64,000 bases of DNA, from assembly GCA_937766455.1 (NCBI GenBank), contig CALLXD010000005.1, positions 1-64,000 on the forward strand, read 5' to 3'. The position numbers were made by a program, and so were the translations under genes. Positions 59,854 to 64,000 of this stretch are shown piece by piece; the stretch's first letter is position 1; each line of letters begins with the position of its first letter. This DNA comes from Vicinamibacterales bacterium (GTDB lineage: Bacteria; Acidobacteriota; Vicinamibacteria; Vicinamibacterales; UBA8438). The notes beneath the pieces were generated by a model. That model saw nothing but the letters and a program-made list of their open reading frames with translations. It searched no databases and was not told the origin of the DNA.

Positions 59854-60567
59854 ATGGCACTCATCGAAACTCGCGACCTGTGGAAGACATACACCATGGG
59901 GGGCGAGCAAATTCACGCGCTGCACGGTGTGTCCATGGAGATCGAGCGGGGCGAGTATGTGGCGATCATGGGGCCGTCCGGATCTGGCAAGTCGACCTTC
60001 ATGAATCTTGTCGGATGTCTCGATACCCCCAGCAAGGGCAGCTACTTGCTGAATGGTCACGAAGTGCGGGAGATGGACGATGACGAGTTAGCGCGGATCC
60101 GCAACGAAGAGATCGGCTTCGTCTTCCAGACATTCAACCTGCTGCCACGGGCGACTGCGCTCCACAATGTGGAGTTGCCGCTCGTGTACGCGGGGGTCCC
60201 CGGCCCTTCGCGGCGGGCCCGCGCCCTTGAGGCATTGGCACACGTCGAGCTCGGTGATCGGGTGTCGCATCGGCCGAATCAGTTGTCTGGAGGGCAGCGG
60301 CAGCGGGTCGCAGTGGCTCGGGCGCTGGTCAACAACCCATCCATTCTGCTGGCCGACGAGCCGACGGGCAACCTTGATTCGAAGACCAGCCTGGAGATCC
60401 TGGCCCTGTTCGAGCGGCTCCACGGCATGGGCAACACCATCATCCTGATCACCCACGAGCCGGAGGTGTCGGAATATGCGCACCGGGTGATCCATCTGCG
60501 GGACGGCGAGATCGCAGAGGACGTTCGTCAGTCGCACCGCTCGCCGGCCATGGGCGTCCCGTCCTGA
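59854..60567 (+). CDS. ABC transporter ATP-binding protein, MacB/LolD type
   Basis: 237 residues. Walker [11 protein letters not shown]-loop [11 protein letters not shown], signature [15 protein letters not shown], Walker [14 protein letters not shown]-loop [21 protein letters not shown] and TFNLLPR place it with MacB/LolD ATPases that drive export or lipoprotein release. No permease or periplasmic adaptor gene follows; the next genes are on the other strand. Confidence 0.9.
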   Translation: MALIETRDLWKTYTMGGEQIHALHGVSMEIERGEYVAIMGPSGSGKSTFMNLVGCLDTPSKGSYLLNGHEVREMDDDELARIRNEEIGFVFQTFNLLPRATALHNVELPLVYAGVPGPSRRARALEALAHVELGDRVSHRPNQLSGGQRQRVAVARALVNNPSILLADEPTGNLDSKTSLEILALFERLHGMGNTIILITHEPEVSEYAHRVIHLRDGEIAEDVRQSHRSPAMGVPS

Positions 60568-60637
60568 CCGCGGACACACCCCGCTTTTGTTCGTTGCGCA
60601 AGGCATCCGGCCCGTGACGCCTCGCTGATCGGTGCCG

Positions 60638-61552
60638 CTACACCCGTGCCCAGTGTGCCGGGACCACTTCGCGCAGCGGTAGCACCCCACTGTCGTCGGC
60701 GTCCTGGCCACCCTGCTCATGGTCCTGGCCCTGCTCCGCGCTTCTCTGAGCCCGGTCACCACCGACCGCTAACAGCTCTTGCGTGTACGGGTGACGTGGC
60801 GCGGAGAACAGCGCGTCCGTCGGAGCCAATTCGACGATTCGGCCGAGACGCATAACCGCCGCGCGGGTCGTCAGGTGCCGGACCAGGCGGAGATCGTGCG
60901 TGATAAAAAGCAGCGCCAGGTTCAGGTCCTTCCTGAGGCGTAGGAGGAGGTTGACGATCTGGGCTGCCACCGACGTGTCGAGGGCGGACACCGGTTCGTC
61001 CAGTACGAGGAGCTGAGGGCTGAGCGCGAGGGCTCGGGCCAGGGCAATTCGCTGTCTCTGACCCCCGCTCAACTCGTTAGGTCTTCTCCTCCCGTACGCC
61101 GGGTCCAATCCCACGAGGTCAAGAAGCTCCGCGACACGCGCGTCCCGGGTCGTGGCGGTCCCCACCCCATGCACCACCAGCGGTTCGGCGACGCTCTGGC
61201 CAACGGTGCGGCGTGGATTGAGCGACGAGTACGGGTCCTGAAACACCGGTTGCATAGCGCGGCGCACGGCTCGTAACCGAGCGCGCGACATCGCGTAGAT
61301 CGATTCCCCCGCGAAGGACACGTCACCGGACGTGGGACGTGTGAGTCCCAAGATGCATCGGGCGGCGGTGGTCTTGCCGCTCCCGGATTCTCCGACGAGC
61401 CCAACGCTCTCTCCCTGGGCGATGTCGAAGCTGACGTCGTCGACTGCGCGAGTCACCACCGGTGCGCGCCAAAATCGTCGACGGACGAACTGTTTTCCCA
61501 GCCGCCGGACGTCGAGGAGGGGGCGCGGCGCCACGTCGCTGTCCCTAGGCAT
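60638..61552 (-). CDS. dppF: Dipeptide/oligopeptide ABC transporter ATPase, DppF type
   Basis: 304 residues from MPRDSDVAPRPL (ATG 61552), overlapping the dppD stop. Walker A GESGSGKTT, Q-loop PVFQDPYSSLNPRR, signature [15 protein letters not shown], Walker B LLVLDEPVSALD, H-loop FITHDLRLV. FQDPYSSLNPR is typical of DppF/OppF. C-terminal tail after HPYTQEL is a charged extension without the usual Cys motif. No permease or binding-protein genes are adjacent within the window. Confidence 0.9.
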   Translation of the reverse strand: MPRDSDVAPRPLLDVRRLGKQFVRRRFWRAPVVTRAVDDVSFDIAQGESVGLVGESGSGKTTAARCILGLTRPTSGDVSFAGESIYAMSRARLRAVRRAMQPVFQDPYSSLNPRRTVGQSVAEPLVVHGVGTATTRDARVAELLDLVGLDPAYGRRRPNELSGGQRQRIALARALALSPQLLVLDEPVSALDTSVAAQIVNLLLRLRKDLNLALLFITHDLRLVRHLTTRAAVMRLGRIVELAPTDALFSAPRHPYTQELLAVGGDRAQRSAEQGQDHEQGGQDADDSGVLPLREVVPAHWARV

Positions 61553-62549
61553 CGGGTGTGTCCGTGGCGGATGCCCTCCCGGCGGGGTCATACAGATGGC
61601 AGAGGGTTGACACGTCGACCGCTGGTGCCCACCGCGCTGGCGCCAGGCGCTCACACGGGTCAAACCGTTGGGGGCATCGTGGCGCGAACGCACAGCCGGG
61701 CGCGAGTAAGCCCGGTGCGGGTGGCATCCCGTCGATCGTCGGCAACGCCGTGCCAGGCTCGGCGCCCGGAACCGAGGCCAGCAAGCCTAGGGTGTAGGGG
61801 TGTGTCGGGGTGTCGAGTACCTGCCTGGCTGGACCCTGCTCGACGATCTCGCCGGCATACATCACGGCCACCCGATCGGCGCAGCTGGCGACGACGTCCA
61901 GGTCGTGACTGATGAGGAGAACGGCGAGGCCCCGTTGCACGACCAGCTCGCGGAGCAGATCCACGATTCGCGCCTGGGTCGGCGCATCGAGGCCGGTCGT
62001 TGGCTCATCAGCGATGAGGAGCGCCGGATCGCCGGCGAGGCCCAACGCGAGCATCACCCGTTGTCGCAGGCCGCCTGACAGCTGGTGCGGGTAGTCACGG
62101 GCGCGCTGGGCCGGGTGTGGAATGTGCACCGTGTCCAGCAAGTCGAGCATGCGCCTGTGGACATCGCGCGGCGTCGCCACCGCGTGCGCCAGCAGCGTTT
62201 CGATGATCTGATCGCCAACCGTGAAGACGGGATTGAGCGCCGTGGCGGGATCCTGCGGCACCAGTGCGATCTCCCCGCCACGAATCTGCTCCAACGCTGC
62301 GTTCTCCAGTCCGGCCAGGTCGCGCGCCCGCCACTGGACCGAACCACCCGTGATCCGGCCTGATGTTGGCAGGAGCCGCAGGAGCGACAAGGCGGTGACC
62401 GACTTGCCACTGCCTGACTCGCCGACCAGGGCCACGGTTTCGCCCGCTCGCACCTGGAAGCTGACCCCCCGCACAACCGGAACGCTCCGCCCGCCGACCG
62501 TGAATGCCGTCGTCAGTCCTTCGACGCGGAGCAAATCGGGCGTAGACAC
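61545..62549 (-). CDS. dppD: Dipeptide/oligopeptide ABC transporter ATPase, DppD type
   Basis: 334 residues from GTG 62549, overlapping the mutase stop (TAGTG). Walker A GESGSGKS, Q-loop LVPQDPATALNP, signature LSGGLRQRVMLALGLAG, Walker B LLIADEPTTGLD, H-loop LISHDLDVV. The C-terminal oligopeptide domain has HPYTLGLLASVP and GCAFAPRCPQRFDPCE...LCHLY, four cysteines that in some DppD proteins hold an Fe-S cluster. Pairs with DppF for peptide uptake, matching the many secreted peptidases. Confidence 0.92.
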   Translation of the reverse strand: MSTPDLLRVEGLTTAFTVGGRSVPVVRGVSFQVRAGETVALVGESGSGKSVTALSLLRLLPTSGRITGGSVQWRARDLAGLENAALEQIRGGEIALVPQDPATALNPVFTVGDQIIETLLAHAVATPRDVHRRMLDLLDTVHIPHPAQRARDYPHQLSGGLRQRVMLALGLAGDPALLIADEPTTGLDAPTQARIVDLLRELVVQRGLAVLLISHDLDVVASCADRVAVMYAGEIVEQGPARQVLDTPTHPYTLGLLASVPGAEPGTALPTIDGMPPAPGLLAPGCAFAPRCPQRFDPCERLAPARWAPAVDVSTLCHLYDPAGRASATDTPDA

Positions 62550-64000
62550 TAGAACCCGTCTTCGCTGTGCTCGCCGAAGACCGCCCGCAGTGTGTCGGCG
62601 ATTTCGCCTACCGTCGCTCGCGCTTCGACCGCGGCAAGAATCGGTGGCATCAGATTTGTGCCGTCTCGGGCTGCCCTGCTGACCGCCTCCAGCGTCTCGC
62701 GCGACCGGACGCCGTCGCGTGATGCGCGGAGCGCCGCGACGCGTGCACGCTGGTCCTGCTCCACCGCCGGGTCAATGCGTAGGACGTCGATGCCGGGAGG
62801 CGTCTCGTCGGCGAAGCGATTCACACCGACGACCACCCGTTCACCGCGGTCGATCTCCTGTTGATGTCGGTACGCTGATTCTTGAATGTCACGCTGAATC
62901 AGGCCGCGCTCGATGGCTCTGAGCGTGCCGCCATCCGCCTCGATTCGCTGCAGCAGGGCCGTCGCACCTTGCTCGATCCCATCGGTCAGCGACTCGATCG
63001 CGTAGGAACCGGCCAGCGGGTCAACGGTGTTGATGACACCGGTTTCCGACGCGATCACCTGCTGCGTGCGCAGCGCAATCTGCGCTGACGCCTCGGTGGG
63101 GAGCCCCAGCGCTTCGTCGCGTCCATTGCAGTGGAGCGACTGTGTCCCGCCGAGGACCGCCGCCATCGCCTGCAGTGCCACGCGCACGATGTTGGTATCC
63201 GGCTGCTGCGCAGTGAGCGTGCTCCCGGCCGTCTGCGTATGAAAGCGGAGTTGCTGCGCGCGTGGTTCGGTGGCTCCAAACCGGTCTCGCATCAGGTGCG
63301 CCCATAGCCGCCGCGCGGCGCGGAACTTCGCCACTTCTTCCAGGAAGTCATTGTCGGCCGAGAAGAAGAACGACAGGCGACGCCCGACATGATTGACGTC
63401 GAGCCCGGCGTCAATGGCCGCCTCGACATACGCGATGGCGTTGGCAAACGTGAAAGCCACTTCCTGCACGGCCGTCGCGCCTGCCTCGCGAATGTGATAG
63501 CCGCTGATGGAGATCGGATGCCATCCCGGCAGTTCAGCCCCGCAATACGCCACGACGTCTGTCACGATCCGCAGGGATGGTTGCGGCGGGAAGATATACG
63601 TGCCCCGCGCCACGTACTCCTTCAAGATGTCATTCTGCACGGTACCCGCGATGGTGCGCGGCTCGACACCTTGTCGGCGCGCCGTCGCGATGTACAACGC
63701 GAGGAGGATGATGGCGGTCGCGTTGATCGTCATCGATGTCGACACGCGGTCGAGCGGAATCTCGTCGAACAACTGCGCCATGTCCTCGATGGAATCGATG
63801 GCGACACCGACTCGACCAACCTCGCCGGCGGCGAGGGCGTGGTCCGAGTCGTGGCCGATCTGCGTGGGGAGGTCGAACGCCACGCTCAGTCCACTGACCC
63901 CTTGATCCAGCAGATATCGATACCGCCGGTTCGATTCCGCGGCCGTCCCAAAGCCCGCGTACTGGCGCATTGACCAGAGCCGGCCCCGATACATGGTGGG
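62549..64000 (-). CDS. Methylmalonyl-CoA mutase-type large subunit (5' partial at window edge)
   Basis: About 484 residues visible; the N-terminus lies beyond 64000 (the frame is open to the edge, ...[18 protein letters not shown]). TIM-barrel acyl-CoA mutase domain: [85 protein letters not shown]. The Tyr of TMYRG and the Arg of PPQPSLR match the methylmalonyl-CoA-specific pair. It ends GEHSEDGF without a B12-binding domain, so a separate small subunit should exist. Overlaps dppD by one base. Confidence 0.93.
   Translation of the reverse strand, partial: PTMYRGRLWSMRQYAGFGTAAESNRRYRYLLDQGVSGLSVAFDLPTQIGHDSDHALAAGEVGRVGVAIDSIEDMAQLFDEIPLDRVSTSMTINATAIILLALYIATARRQGVEPRTIAGTVQNDILKEYVARGTYIFPPQPSLRIVTDVVAYCGAELPGWHPISISGYHIREAGATAVQEVAFTFANAIAYVEAAIDAGLDVNHVGRRLSFFFSADNDFLEEVAKFRAARRLWAHLMRDRFGATEPRAQQLRFHTQTAGSTLTAQQPDTNIVRVALQAMAAVLGGTQSLHCNGRDEALGLPTEASAQIALRTQQVIASETGVINTVDPLAGSYAIESLTDGIEQGATALLQRIEADGGTLRAIERGLIQRDIQESAYRHQQEIDRGERVVVGVNRFADETPPGIDVLRIDPAVEQDQRARVAALRASRDGVRSRETLEAVSRAARDGTNLMPPILAAVEARATVGEIADTLRAVFGEHSEDGF

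Overview
The window is high-GC, densely coded bacterial chromosome. It most resembles an acidobacterium, perhaps Vicinamibacteria-like. This is an inference from content: a VWFA protein of the type common in Acidobacteriota, many secreted peptidases (M61, S9, M28, M23), an aa3-type oxidase operon with extra small membrane genes, and a sufBCDSUT cluster. No rRNA, tRNA, CRISPR array or insertion sequence was recognised.

The first ~3.78 kb does not belong with the rest. Its base composition is lower in GC (judged by eye), its AddB-like nuclease gene runs on the + strand with three frame changes, and near 3777-3795 it is joined head-on to a second, unrelated and truncated AddB-like gene on the - strand. 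An assembly or library chimera is the simplest explanation.

Layout after the junction: PspC/zinc-ribbon protein, ThrH, diguanylate cyclase (5.4-7.6 kb); a bidirectional terminator; sufBCDSUT on the - strand with a likely operator upstream of sufB (7.6-13.6 kb); sodium:solute symporter; cytochrome c oxidase operon ctaD-ctaE-ctaF-orf-orf-ctaC (15.9-19.9 kb); PilZ protein, DsbA-like oxidoreductase, FAD-linked oxidase, copper-type P-ATPase with three YHS domains (20-26.5 kb); DUF481 protein; a zinc-ribbon / disulfide oxidoreductase / M61 peptidase operon (27.4-30.5 kb); a sulfite dehydrogenase pair (30.6-32.5 kb); S9 and M28 peptidases; a phosphatase-aminotransferase-SelD-NHL operon (38.7-44.2 kb); M23 peptidase, DUF1015, SerC, rhomboid; PcnB and PolA; a ZIP/VWFA/TonB group (53.3-57.0 kb); inositol-phosphate synthase; ABC ATPases; and the start-truncated large subunit of an acyl-CoA mutase at the right edge.

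The most interesting feature is at 29371-29992. A glutaredoxin-like protein disulfide oxidoreductase has an in-frame TGA exactly where the first Cys of its C-terminal CxxC site should be, giving a UPHC motif. A bacterial SECIS-like hairpin (6-bp perfect stem, loop GGUCA) begins 11 nt after the TGA. The same window encodes SelD, the selenium-donor enzyme, fused to an FAD-dependent oxidoreductase, so selenocysteine use by this genome is credible.

Several otherwise well-conserved genes (ctaF, M61 peptidase, the oxidoreductase, soxC twice, S9 peptidase, a TonB-neighbour gene) carry single-base frame changes. Most look like one extra base in a short homopolymer, which points to consensus errors rather than true pseudogenes. 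Peptidases, dipeptide-type ABC ATPases, the symporter, the aa3-type oxidase and the sulfite dehydrogenase together suggest an aerobic heterotroph feeding on proteins.
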